This document shows, in pieces, positions 31,819 through 39,498 of a stretch of DNA of 40,035 bases. Numbering within the stretch: the first letter of the stretch is position 1; every line of letters starts with the position of its first letter. The notes beneath the pieces are model-generated. The model was not told where the DNA came from and made no database searches. It was given only the letters and a program-made list of their open reading frames with translations. This DNA comes from CAIJMI01 sp964448085 (GTDB lineage: Bacteria > Patescibacteriota > Microgenomatia > UBA10105 > UBA927). Where the stretch lies: NCBI GenBank assembly GCA_964448085.1, contig CAYUUX010000006.1:1-40035 (forward strand). Direction: 5' to 3'. A program made the translations under genes and the position numbers.

Positions 31819-33153
31819 TTACTTTGTAATACCGGGAACCGGAAATTTTGCTGTAAATTTTTTTACGTCTTTTGCAATCGTGTGCAAAAATTCGTCCTTG
31901 TCCATTTTTTTCTTGAACGTTGTCATGAATTCTGCACGTTTCGTTTTGTCTTCCGGTAACGGATACGCTTTGATGTGATCGATAATGGTAACGATCCACC
32001 CTGCGATTTTTTTCATTTCTTTTTCCTTCATTCCTCGCGTCGTTATTGCTGGTGTACCGAGACGAATCCCTGAGGGATAAAAGGGAGATGCGGTATCTCC
32101 TGGGATCGTATTCTTATTTGCCGTAATGTGCGCCACATCCATTGCATATTCCAGTTGTGAACCGAGATTCCCTTCTTTGGAAAGATCCAGAAGCATTAAA
32201 TGGTTATCGGTTCCTCCTGAGACAAGCGTAATTCCCCGCTTGGTAAATTCTTCTGCCATCGCTTTTGCATTTTTGACAATCTGTGCAGCATATTTTTTAA
32301 ACGCTGGTTTTGCTGCTTCCCCCAATGCAACCGCAATACCGGCAGTCGTATGATTATGCGGTCCACCCTGCAGTCCCGGGAAAATTGCCTTATCGATTTT
32401 TTGCGGAAGCTCCGGATCTTTCTTAAGACCCTTGGCAGTTACCATGATCATTGCGCCGCGTGGACCTCGAAGGGTTTTGTGTGTCGTTGTCGTAACAACA
32501 TGAACGTACGGCACGGGACTTTTGTGTACGCCTCCAAGGACGAGCCCGGATATATGGGAGATATCCGCAACAAGATACGCACCGATGCTTTCTGCGATTT
32601 CGGCGAATTTTGCAAATTCGATTTCCCTTGTGTAGGCAGTCGCACCACACCAGATGAGTTTTGGTTTATGTTCTTTTGCAATGTTCCAGAGTTCGTCGAA
32701 GTCGACCCTCCCGTCATGCTTGACGTGATACGGGAAGCTCGTAAAAAATTTTGCTGTAGCGCTGACTTTCCATCCATGGGTAAGATGCCCTCCATCTAAA
32801 AGATTCATTCCGCTCACCGCATCACCAGGATTCAACAGCGCGTTATACACGGCAAAATTCGCCGGAGATCCAGAATATGGCTGCACATTTACATGGACAA
32901 CGTTAAACATTTTTTTTGCCCTGTTGATGCATTCCTGCTCAATTTCATCAATATATGTATTTCCTCCATAATATCGATGATTCACAAAACCTTCTGAATA
33001 TTTATTCGTAAGAATGGAACCCATTGCTTCAAGGACAGCAGGAGAAACATAGTTTTCCGAAGGGATTAGTTCTATTCCCTCCACCTGTCTCTGCGTTTCT
33101 TTTTGAAGGGAAGCATAAATTTTTGTGTCCTGTGTTTTGAGAACTGACTTCAT
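31819..33153 (-). CDS. glyA: Serine hydroxymethyltransferase
   Basis: PLP enzyme: serine + THF gives glycine + 5,10-methylene-THF. 444 residues. Clear family segments are GIELIPSENYVSPAVLEAMGS, TNKYSEGFVNHRYYGGNTYID, NVQPYSGSPANFAVYNALL, and the PLP lysine in TTTTHKTLRGPRGAMIM. FPGLQGGPHNH and the C-terminal SGIRLGTPAITTRG are also present. A strong AAGGAGAT Shine-Dalgarno sequence precedes the ATG. It lies between the 5-formyl-THF cyclo-ligase gene (62 nt upstream) and fhs (22 nt downstream), so it is part of the one-carbon cluster and is the likely entry point of carbon from serine. Confidence 0.97.
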   Translation of the reverse strand: MKSVLKTQDTKIYASLQKETQRQVEGIELIPSENYVSPAVLEAMGSILTNKYSEGFVNHRYYGGNTYIDEIEQECINRAKKMFNVVHVNVQPYSGSPANFAVYNALLNPGDAVSGMNLLDGGHLTHGWKVSATAKFFTSFPYHVKHDGRVDFDELWNIAKEHKPKLIWCGATAYTREIEFAKFAEIAESIGAYLVADISHISGLVLGGVHKSPVPYVHVVTTTTHKTLRGPRGAMIMVTAKGLKKDPELPQKIDKAIFPGLQGGPHNHTTAGIAVALGEAAKPAFKKYAAQIVKNAKAMAEEFTKRGITLVSGGTDNHLMLLDLSKEGNLGSQLEYAMDVAHITANKNTIPGDTASPFYPSGIRLGTPAITTRGMKEKEMKKIAGWIVTIIDHIKAYPLPEDKTKRAEFMTTFKKKMDKDEFLHTIAKDVKKFTAKFPVPGITK

Positions 33154-33215
33154 AGTGATGATCTCCTTATTGTGTCATGGTAGCGAGATTGCCTCTTTGG
33201 TGCAAGACGTAATTG

Positions 33216-33770
33216 TTACATATCGGATATGACTTCCCGGACGCGTACATCATCGGGCGTTGTTGGAACGGAATCAAATACCTGAAAGGCGTACGCAAGC
33301 CCGAACGTTGGCTTCTGTATACCTTTGAGGAGTCGGTCATAGTATCCTCGTCCAAACCCAATACGGGTTCCGTCACGGCCAAATGCAAGTCCGGGAACGA
33401 GAAAAAGATCGATATCAACAGCGTTTTTATGTTCGCAGTGTTTTTTTGGCTCCCATATTCCCATGGTTCCCTTCTCAAGGTCGTGAAGTGAAGTGATGCG
33501 CTGCAGATATATATCGTTATGGAGAATCTTCGGTACCACGAGTATTTTATCTCCTTTTTCAAGACACATGCGTATGAGAGGGAATGTATCTGGCTCGTCC
33601 TCCATTGAGACAAAGGTTTCAATACAGGTTGCCTTTTGAAACAACGCGAGATGCGTGAGTTTTTGATAGATGTTCCTATCCGCTTTTTCTTTTTGGGCTC
33701 CCGTAAATGCCTTTCGTTTCGCACGCATTTGCTGCCGAAGAATATTTTTTTGTTGGGAAATTGTGACCAT
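33216..33770 (-). CDS. 5-formyltetrahydrofolate cyclo-ligase
   Basis: Returns dead-end 5-formyl-THF to the active pool (ATP-dependent). 184 residues, normal. Basic N-terminus KNILRQQMRAKRKAF, then LFLVPGLAFGRDGTRIGFGRGYYDRLL (about 136-162) with the family's G-x-R-x-G-x-G-x-G-Y-Y-D motif and the phosphate-binding residues. It starts 3 nt after the folC stop. It fits a folate-maintenance role for an operon that runs high one-carbon flux. Confidence 0.94.
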   Translation of the reverse strand: MVTISQQKNILRQQMRAKRKAFTGAQKEKADRNIYQKLTHLALFQKATCIETFVSMEDEPDTFPLIRMCLEKGDKILVVPKILHNDIYLQRITSLHDLEKGTMGIWEPKKHCEHKNAVDIDLFLVPGLAFGRDGTRIGFGRGYYDRLLKGIQKPTFGLAYAFQVFDSVPTTPDDVRVREVISDM

Positions 33771-33773
33771 GCT

Positions 33774-35102
33774 TTATTTTAACCGATATGGAATATGCAA
33801 GCCAGTTCGTAAAGCGCCAATAAGCGTCATGCTTTCGGTAACAAGGTAGGGATTTTTTTGTTTTGTATGCATAAGGCGACTCGTGAGTTTGGAAAGCGAT
33901 ATAAAGCGATAAGGTATGTTAGGTGAATTGGCTTGCAGTGCTTTTTTATAGTCTTTTTCATCCTTTTTTGTTGCAGGTCGCTGCGCATAATCGACCAATA
34001 GATACTCAGATGCAATTGGATGTTGCAGCTTGAGCATCTTGGCTGCGCCAGAAGAAAATTGCGCAGGAATGACGATAGTCATTTTTTGGTGCGGAAAGAG
34101 TCTTTGAATATTCTTGATAAGCAGTTTCATTTTAATGGGGTTATGTGCGCTGTCCATAATGATGGTGTTGGTGTTTTTTCGTATTGTTTCCATTCTTCCC
34201 GGTAGCATGACCGATGCAAAAGCTTTCCGAATGGCAGCATCCGAAACACGGGCTGTACGCAGGGCTGCAGCAATTGCGAGTGCTGCGTTGTCTTTTTGCA
34301 CGTCTTCTTTCAGAAGAAGCGGAATATGGGAAACGGTATGGTTTTGGTCAGTAAAGGTTGCTTGCTGATTTGTTACATTCACACCGTGTTTTTTTGCGGT
34401 GTATATCTTGAGGGAAAAATCCGTATCCAAAAAAGCGAGTCTTGCTTTCTTAATTCTGCAGAGCGCTTTGATATGCTCTTGCACTTGGCGCTGTTGTACT
34501 CCAGTTACTACGGTTGCATGGGGACGGACGAGCGCCATCTTTTCATTTGCTATACGTATAAGCGTTTTTCCAAGAATATCCGTATGGACGAGTGCAACGT
34601 TAGTGAGGATAACGAGTTGGGAATCGCATACGTTTGTTGCATCCACTCTTCCCCCGCGTCCGACCTCAAATACAGCAATGTCAACGCAATTGTCGCGAAA
34701 ATACAGGATGGCAAGCGCTACGAGGATTTCAAAATAAGTCGGCAAATCGGAAAGTGAGCCGATGGCGGGAGCAAGCGCGTTTATATAGCGAACAAATTCA
34801 GCATCTGAAATTGGTATTCTGTTGATGGAAATACGCTCTGTTATCGATTGGAGATGCGGTTTTATATGCAGTCCCACTTTCATGCCGGCCTGTTCAAGAA
34901 TTGAAGCTGTGAAGTATGCGGTTGAACTTTTTCCCGATGATCCAGTTACGTGGATACATCGCAGTCCTTTTTCGGGATTTCCCTGTGCCGACATGAGATG
35001 CTGGATTCTTCCAAGTGATCTCTCACGAATACTGTTGTCTGGAGTAATGAATGCGTTACAGTACTTTTCCGCATCTTCTCGTGTTTGAATGAGTCCAACC
35101 AT
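33774..35102 (-). CDS. folC: Folylpolyglutamate synthase (FolC / Mur-ligase family)
   Basis: Adds glutamate tails to folates. About 442 residues from the ATG at 35102 (MVGLIQTREDAEKYCNAF), chosen because the open frame further upstream lies inside hydA. The P-loop is IHVTGSSGKSSTAYF (in place of the commoner GTNGKGS form), the SITERISINRIPIS segment binds folate, EVGRGGRVDATNV is the metal-binding family signature, and the C-terminal Mur-ligase domain carries IMDSAHNPIKMKLL. It starts 7 nt after the hydA stop. Whether it also has dihydrofolate synthase activity cannot be told. Confidence 0.9.
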   Translation of the reverse strand: MVGLIQTREDAEKYCNAFITPDNSIRERSLGRIQHLMSAQGNPEKGLRCIHVTGSSGKSSTAYFTASILEQAGMKVGLHIKPHLQSITERISINRIPISDAEFVRYINALAPAIGSLSDLPTYFEILVALAILYFRDNCVDIAVFEVGRGGRVDATNVCDSQLVILTNVALVHTDILGKTLIRIANEKMALVRPHATVVTGVQQRQVQEHIKALCRIKKARLAFLDTDFSLKIYTAKKHGVNVTNQQATFTDQNHTVSHIPLLLKEDVQKDNAALAIAAALRTARVSDAAIRKAFASVMLPGRMETIRKNTNTIIMDSAHNPIKMKLLIKNIQRLFPHQKMTIVIPAQFSSGAAKMLKLQHPIASEYLLVDYAQRPATKKDEKDYKKALQANSPNIPYRFISLSKLTSRLMHTKQKNPYLVTESMTLIGALRTGLHIPYRLK

Positions 35103-35109
35103 ACTGTTT

Positions 35110-36777
35110 TTAGACAGTGTAATGGCAGATTTTATGGATGATTTCCTCGTTGGTGAGAAACTCTTTGTACAATTCCTTGACCGCTGGGTTATCATGAGCA
35201 AACCGTATTGACGACGATTTATCAATGGAGAAAAGCGATGCAGCACGCTTTTTGCGTATAACATCATCAACGGGAGTTGGTTGTCCTCCGCCTCCGATGC
35301 ATCCACCGCGGCATGCCATAATTTCAATATAGTCAAATTCGTTCAGTTTATCGATGATTTTATCGACATGCCCTAGACCGTCAAGTGCTGCGATCCGAAG
35401 CGTGATACCCGGAGCTTGTACGTTCATTGTTTTATATCCGTCAAGATGGGTAATTTCCTCAAATTCCAGCATTTCTGGATTTTTGCCGGTTAAGTAATAA
35501 AAGCCAGATCGAAGCGCTGCCACCATAACACCACCAGATGCACCGAATATCACACCAGCACCTGTCGGTTTTCCTAAAGGGTCATCCATCGGAACACCTT
35601 TGAGTTTGGTGATGTCAATATTTTTTTCTTTGAGAAGCCTGGCAATTTCAACGGTTGTCAGGACTGCGTCGATGCGGTTTATACCGTCTATCTGGTACTC
35701 AGGTCGTCGCGCCTCCCATTTTTTTGCAAGACACGGCATGATCGAAACAACATGGACACGTTCTTTAGGAATTCCCTGTTTTTTTGCCCAGTACCATTTG
35801 ATAATACCTGCCATCATGATCTGCGGAGAATGGACGGTTGTGAGGTGCGGGAGCAGTTTGGGATAATATACACCCAAGTATCGAACCCATCCGGGACAAC
35901 AGGACGTAAACATTGGAAGCTTCCCTTTGTTTTTTATCCGCTGCACAAGCTCTTTTGCCTCTTCAACCGTAGTTACATCCGCGGCAACCGATGTATCAAA
36001 CACATAATCAAACCCTATTTTTTTGAGTGCCTCCGTCAATTGTTCGGTTGCAACGGTTCCGTGCGGCAATCCAAATGGTTCCCCGATTGCAGCACGAACC
36101 GCAGGAGCTATTTGTGCGACCATCACCGGCTTGTCTGTATTTTTGGAAAGTTGTGCTGTCACGTCGTTATACATTGAAGGATCTGTACTGATCGCTCCTG
36201 CCGGACAGTGTGCAAGGCACTGACCGCAAAAGACGCAATATCGGTCGTTTCGTTTGGATACCTTTTCTTTGTATCCGTAGTCTTTCATACAGACTGCGTG
36301 AACTCCCTGCGAAGCGCATGCTTTGATGCAATTCCTACAATCGACGCATTTTTTCAAGTCATACGTGAGTATATCTCGGAATTTAAAAGTTCCCCGTTTG
36401 CTTTTTCGTGGGGTAAATGCTGATTTTTCACAGATGCCGGCGCTGCAGGCAACGTTTTTGAGAAACGATTTTGCATACTCCTCCGAACTTCCCTCGTAGT
36501 TTGCTATGAGAAGTTCAGCATTGGTTTTGCGCAGTGTACGAATTTCAGGAGTATCCGTGACCACTGTCATGTTGTCTTTTGTGAGAGTGTTGCATGATGT
36601 GACGATTTTTCCGTTTACTTCAACAAGACAGAGCCTGCAATTTTCTTCCGGTTCAAAATCAGGATGGTAGCAGAGTGCGGGTATGGAATATCCGTGTTCT
36701 CTCAGTACTCCCAAAAGTTGTTTCCCAACTTCTGTTTGCAACTTTTTTCCATCAACGGTTATCGTTATTTTTTCCAT
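35110..36777 (-). CDS. hydA: [FeFe] hydrogenase catalytic subunit (HydA type, group A)
   Basis: Reduces protons to H2 or the reverse, in the cytoplasm. 555 residues from the ATG at 36777. In order: a plant-type [2Fe-2S] domain (Cys36, 47, 50, 62); a region where the usual His/Cys cluster is reduced to two Cys (111, 116); two [4Fe-4S] clusters (CVDCRNCIKAC 144-154, CVFCGQCLAHC 181-191); the H-cluster domain with L1 TSCCPGW (292-297; Cys293 proton relay, Cys294 ligand), L2 MPCLAKKWE (347-355), and L3 EIMACRGGCIGGGGQP (485-500). A short small-subunit-like tail ends the protein. All four H-cluster cysteines are present. It overlaps the NuoF-like gene by 13 nt, suggesting an NAD(P)H-linked, perhaps electron-bifurcating, enzyme. 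Maturases HydE/F/G are not in the window. Confidence 0.94.
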   Translation of the reverse strand: MEKITITVDGKKLQTEVGKQLLGVLREHGYSIPALCYHPDFEPEENCRLCLVEVNGKIVTSCNTLTKDNMTVVTDTPEIRTLRKTNAELLIANYEGSSEEYAKSFLKNVACSAGICEKSAFTPRKSKRGTFKFRDILTYDLKKCVDCRNCIKACASQGVHAVCMKDYGYKEKVSKRNDRYCVFCGQCLAHCPAGAISTDPSMYNDVTAQLSKNTDKPVMVAQIAPAVRAAIGEPFGLPHGTVATEQLTEALKKIGFDYVFDTSVAADVTTVEEAKELVQRIKNKGKLPMFTSCCPGWVRYLGVYYPKLLPHLTTVHSPQIMMAGIIKWYWAKKQGIPKERVHVVSIMPCLAKKWEARRPEYQIDGINRIDAVLTTVEIARLLKEKNIDITKLKGVPMDDPLGKPTGAGVIFGASGGVMVAALRSGFYYLTGKNPEMLEFEEITHLDGYKTMNVQAPGITLRIAALDGLGHVDKIIDKLNEFDYIEIMACRGGCIGGGGQPTPVDDVIRKKRAASLFSIDKSSSIRFAHDNPAVKELYKEFLTNEEIIHKICHYTV

Positions 36778-37790
36778 AGTACTTCTTTGTTTCGCAAGAG
36801 GCTGAGTATTGCCGTTCCCGCACCGGCACCTAGGCCACAAAAACTGGTTTTTGCCATAGTCTCAGCAATTACAAGACACGTCGTTTCGTTATATGGTTTT
36901 GTTGTTAGCATCTCATGTATTCGATAGACACCTTCCCGACACGGTGTGCATTTTCCGCAATTTTCACCAAGCAAAAATTGGATTTTGTTTTGTAGAAGTG
37001 ATTCAAATGAAATTTTTCGAGTGTCATATATCAAGAGAGCGCCAGTCCCCCTATTTGCTGGTGTTTCTGCAAGCTTTTCGTAGGGTACATAAATACCACT
37101 CGCACCTCCGCCCAATTGAACAAATGCTGATTGGGATATTGGATTGTTTGTTTGTATTAAAAGTTTTTCTACGGTGATATTGTTTTTCGCATCGTACACG
37201 CCAGGATGCTGCACTTCTCCTGTTATTGAATACAAACGCGTATCCTGGTATGTGCCGTTTGCGATCTGACCTACGCGATAAAAGGTTTCGAGATTATTAA
37301 CAATCGTTGGTAATCCGAACAGGCCTTTGGTTGATATGTACGGGGGTTTCCGTCTGGGCTCCAAGCGTTTTTCTTCAATTGCGTTGACAAGTACGGTATT
37401 TTCTCCGCACAGATACCCGCCGGGTTCACAAAAAACGACAAGCGGAAGTTTGGGATACGCTTTCTTAACCAACACTTCGATTGTTTCCCGAAACTCGGTA
37501 AAATAATCCTTTCGAAGATAGAGATATATCGTTTTTGTCTGCAAAAATATGCTGTAGGCGCAATCGATACCAAAGAGCAACGCGTCGAGATGGTGTTTCA
37601 AAATATAACCATCCTTGAGCGTCCCGGGTTCTCCTTCCGAACCGTTAACCGCCATGTAGATTTCAGGATGTTTTTTGTCATACATTTCTTTCCATTTTGT
37701 AGCGGTGGAATACCCACTACCGCCGCGTCCCACCAGGTGAGCCAGATTAATGGCGTCAAGAAGTTTTTCCGAAGTCAGTGACGTGCCCAT
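36765..37790 (-). CDS. NuoF/HydB-like flavoprotein subunit, compact
   Basis: NAD(P)H- and FMN-binding diaphorase subunit that would pass electrons to the hydrogenase. About 341 residues from the ATG at 37790, chosen because an upstream in-frame codon lies inside the preceding gene. NAD/FMN loop LVGRGGSGYSTATKW (about 19-33), NGSEGEPGTLKDGYIL, GGYLCGENTVLVNAIE, PTIVNNLETF, and C-terminal [4Fe-4S] site ENCGKCTPCREG plus a later Cys in SFCGLGAGAG. It lacks the N-terminal thioredoxin-like [2Fe-2S] domain and the C-terminal ferredoxin domain of HydB from Thermotoga, and no NuoE/HydC-like gene is adjacent. It overlaps hydA. Confidence 0.9.
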   Translation of the reverse strand: MGTSLTSEKLLDAINLAHLVGRGGSGYSTATKWKEMYDKKHPEIYMAVNGSEGEPGTLKDGYILKHHLDALLFGIDCAYSIFLQTKTIYLYLRKDYFTEFRETIEVLVKKAYPKLPLVVFCEPGGYLCGENTVLVNAIEEKRLEPRRKPPYISTKGLFGLPTIVNNLETFYRVGQIANGTYQDTRLYSITGEVQHPGVYDAKNNITVEKLLIQTNNPISQSAFVQLGGGASGIYVPYEKLAETPANRGTGALLIYDTRKISFESLLQNKIQFLLGENCGKCTPCREGVYRIHEMLTTKPYNETTCLVIAETMAKTSFCGLGAGAGTAILSLLRNKEVLWKK

Positions 37791-37795
37791 GTCGT

Positions 37796-39373
37796 TTACA
37801 AGATTTCTTCTTTTTTCATTCGTATGAACCGTATCCATTCCTCAACAACCCCAAAAATAACTTTCAGAGGCGCTTCGAGAACAAAATCAAACAAAAATAT
37901 GAAAAAATTAATTTTTGCAATTTCCTTTGAGAGCATGTCACCCGCACGAAGAATGGGCAAAAAGAAGAAATCCACCAGTGGCTCAAGAATCCCCTGGTGT
38001 TCAAAGACTTCATATTCCTTGGCTGACTGGCGTATCCTGTATGCAAATATGCTCACCAATGCAACGAAGAATACGAAAATAATTTGGCTTACGAGATTGA
38101 ATGCAAGCCTATTGAGAACAAAGCCGATTGCTCCAAACGAGAGAGCAAATGCAGCGATATAGAAAATCGTAAATACGAACGAAAGTATCGGCCGATTATT
38201 TTTTATGTTTCCGCTATACCGCTCACCAGAGATCTTTATCTCATCGAAATGATACAAAATTGCTTTGGCTTTGGAAACGAGAAGTTTGGTGTTTTCCTGA
38301 CCCGGAATTTTTATAAAACCAGCCACGAAATACAGGAGTATTGGCGGAAACAAGAGATTAATAAGCAGCGGCACATAGGCGAGTTTTTTTGCAATGAACA
38401 TGTCATACGGCGCTTCAAGGGCGAGCGCAAAAACCATTTTTGTGAGAAAAATATAGATAATACTCCGGATGACTGCGCGACGAATTTTAGCGCCAATTTC
38501 CTGATACCGTTTATGTGCAAGATTCTCCAATCGAAGAGTTGTTTTTTCCTCGTCATCAATCGTTTGCCGAAGCGTCGATTCATTTTCTTCAAGAAAGAGA
38601 TCGCGTATCAACCTATAAGGTGGAAGCTGACGTCGAAGAAACCTTGTTAGCGGAGCGTTGACAGGGAGGAATAAGTTTGTCTGAATGTACGTTACTTGTT
38701 CAATGAACTTATCAATATGGGATCCAATGGATTCCGTATTCACGGAAAACCAGGTCGGATACATGATGCGCAACAGGTGGTACGAAATGAGTGCGTTGTC
38801 AGCTTGTGCAAATGCGCGTTCAACTGCAATGTACGTTTGAATATCCGTTTGCACCGCGTTAAATTTTGGTATCGCAATTTTGGACCGAAATGCTTGGTAG
38901 ACAAAATTGACCAGTGCTTCCCGTTTTTTCGGAGATACTATCGCCTCATCGATTTCCGATGATGCCAGACCCAGCATCGTCTGCCACTGAAGCGAACCTC
39001 TTTTTTTGGAGGAACCAAAAACTTCTTGTTTAATGAAGAGATATCTTGCAATAATATTGGTAAGTTCTGTTATCTTCTTTTCGTTCACGAGCGAACTGTC
39101 GATATACTTTGCCCACATGAGCTCGACACTCAAATTTTCTGCAATGATCTGTGCGCTTTCACCCAAAAGTATGCGTCGTTTGAGGATCCGTTCAATTGCC
39201 GCACGACGCACGAGGTGTTCCGCACGGAATTCCACAGCGTTCCGGGCTTTCTCGTAGAGTGTTGCGAGGGCAGAAACTGTTCGAGATACGGAGACATCGC
39301 TTTCACCCTTCTTTTCAAGAAGTTGCGTTTCAAATATCCCTATAAGTGATTCGACTGTTTTTGATAAGAGCAT
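37796..39373 (-). CDS. Large membrane protein of unknown function
   Basis: 525 residues from the ATG at 39373 (MLLSKTVESLIGIFETQ); the open frame further upstream belongs to tRNA-His. Residues 1-~310 are soluble, helical and charged. After ~310 come about five hydrophobic segments (IRSIIYIFLTKMVFALAL, YVPLLINLLFPPILLYFVAG, LSFVFTIFYIAAFALSFGAIGFVL, LVSQIIFVFFVALVSIFAY, INFFIFLFDFVLEAPLKVIF), so it is a soluble domain joined to a C-terminal membrane bundle. I recognise no family. It stands at the head of the hydrogenase-folate operon with a 5-nt gap to the NuoF-like gene. A role in housing the hydrogenase at the membrane is possible but unproven. The ATG lies only 8 nt after the tRNA-His 3' end. 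Confidence 0.75.
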   Translation of the reverse strand: MLLSKTVESLIGIFETQLLEKKGESDVSVSRTVSALATLYEKARNAVEFRAEHLVRRAAIERILKRRILLGESAQIIAENLSVELMWAKYIDSSLVNEKKITELTNIIARYLFIKQEVFGSSKKRGSLQWQTMLGLASSEIDEAIVSPKKREALVNFVYQAFRSKIAIPKFNAVQTDIQTYIAVERAFAQADNALISYHLLRIMYPTWFSVNTESIGSHIDKFIEQVTYIQTNLFLPVNAPLTRFLRRQLPPYRLIRDLFLEENESTLRQTIDDEEKTTLRLENLAHKRYQEIGAKIRRAVIRSIIYIFLTKMVFALALEAPYDMFIAKKLAYVPLLINLLFPPILLYFVAGFIKIPGQENTKLLVSKAKAILYHFDEIKISGERYSGNIKNNRPILSFVFTIFYIAAFALSFGAIGFVLNRLAFNLVSQIIFVFFVALVSIFAYRIRQSAKEYEVFEHQGILEPLVDFFFLPILRAGDMLSKEIAKINFFIFLFDFVLEAPLKVIFGVVEEWIRFIRMKKEEIL

Positions 39374-39381
39374 ACTCAGGG

Positions 39382-39457
39382 GGTGGCTGAAGGGATTCGA
39401 ACCCTCGACATCCTCCTCCACAGGGAGGCGCTCTAACCAGGCTGAGCTACAGCCACC
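39382..39457 (-). tRNA. tRNA-His (anticodon GUG), G-1 encoded, CCA not encoded
   Basis: Acceptor GTGGCTG/CAGCCAC with the extra G-1 at 39457 opposite discriminator C73 (39382), the hallmark of tRNA-His. D-arm AGCTCAGCCTGGTTAGAGC, anticodon stem CCTCC/GGAGG around CTGTGGA (anticodon GTG), T-arm GAGGGTTCGAATCCCTT. The sequence after C73 is CCC, not CCA. Confidence 0.95.
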
Positions 39458-39467
39458 ACATACCTAG

Positions 39468-39496
39468 AGTATACCGTACTTTCCATATTTCGTGAA
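39468..39496 (-). promoter_or_regulatory. Promoter of tRNA-His and probably of the hydrogenase-folate operon
   Basis: TTCACG (39496-39491), 17-nt spacer, TATACT (39473-39468), about 11 nt before the tRNA. No other promoter is visible before the membrane-protein gene that starts 8 nt after the tRNA. Confidence 0.58.
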
Positions 39497-39498
39497 GT

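Noticed and set aside
36778..36840. Upstream extension of the hydrogenase frame to 36840.
   Set aside because: This reading lies inside the NuoF-like gene in another frame; the conserved [2Fe-2S] domain starts at MEKITITVDG (36777).
39374..39421. Upstream extension of the large membrane protein into the tRNA-His gene.
   Set aside because: Residues read from tRNA sequence (GSNPFS-type artefact); the ATG at 39373 is the sensible start.
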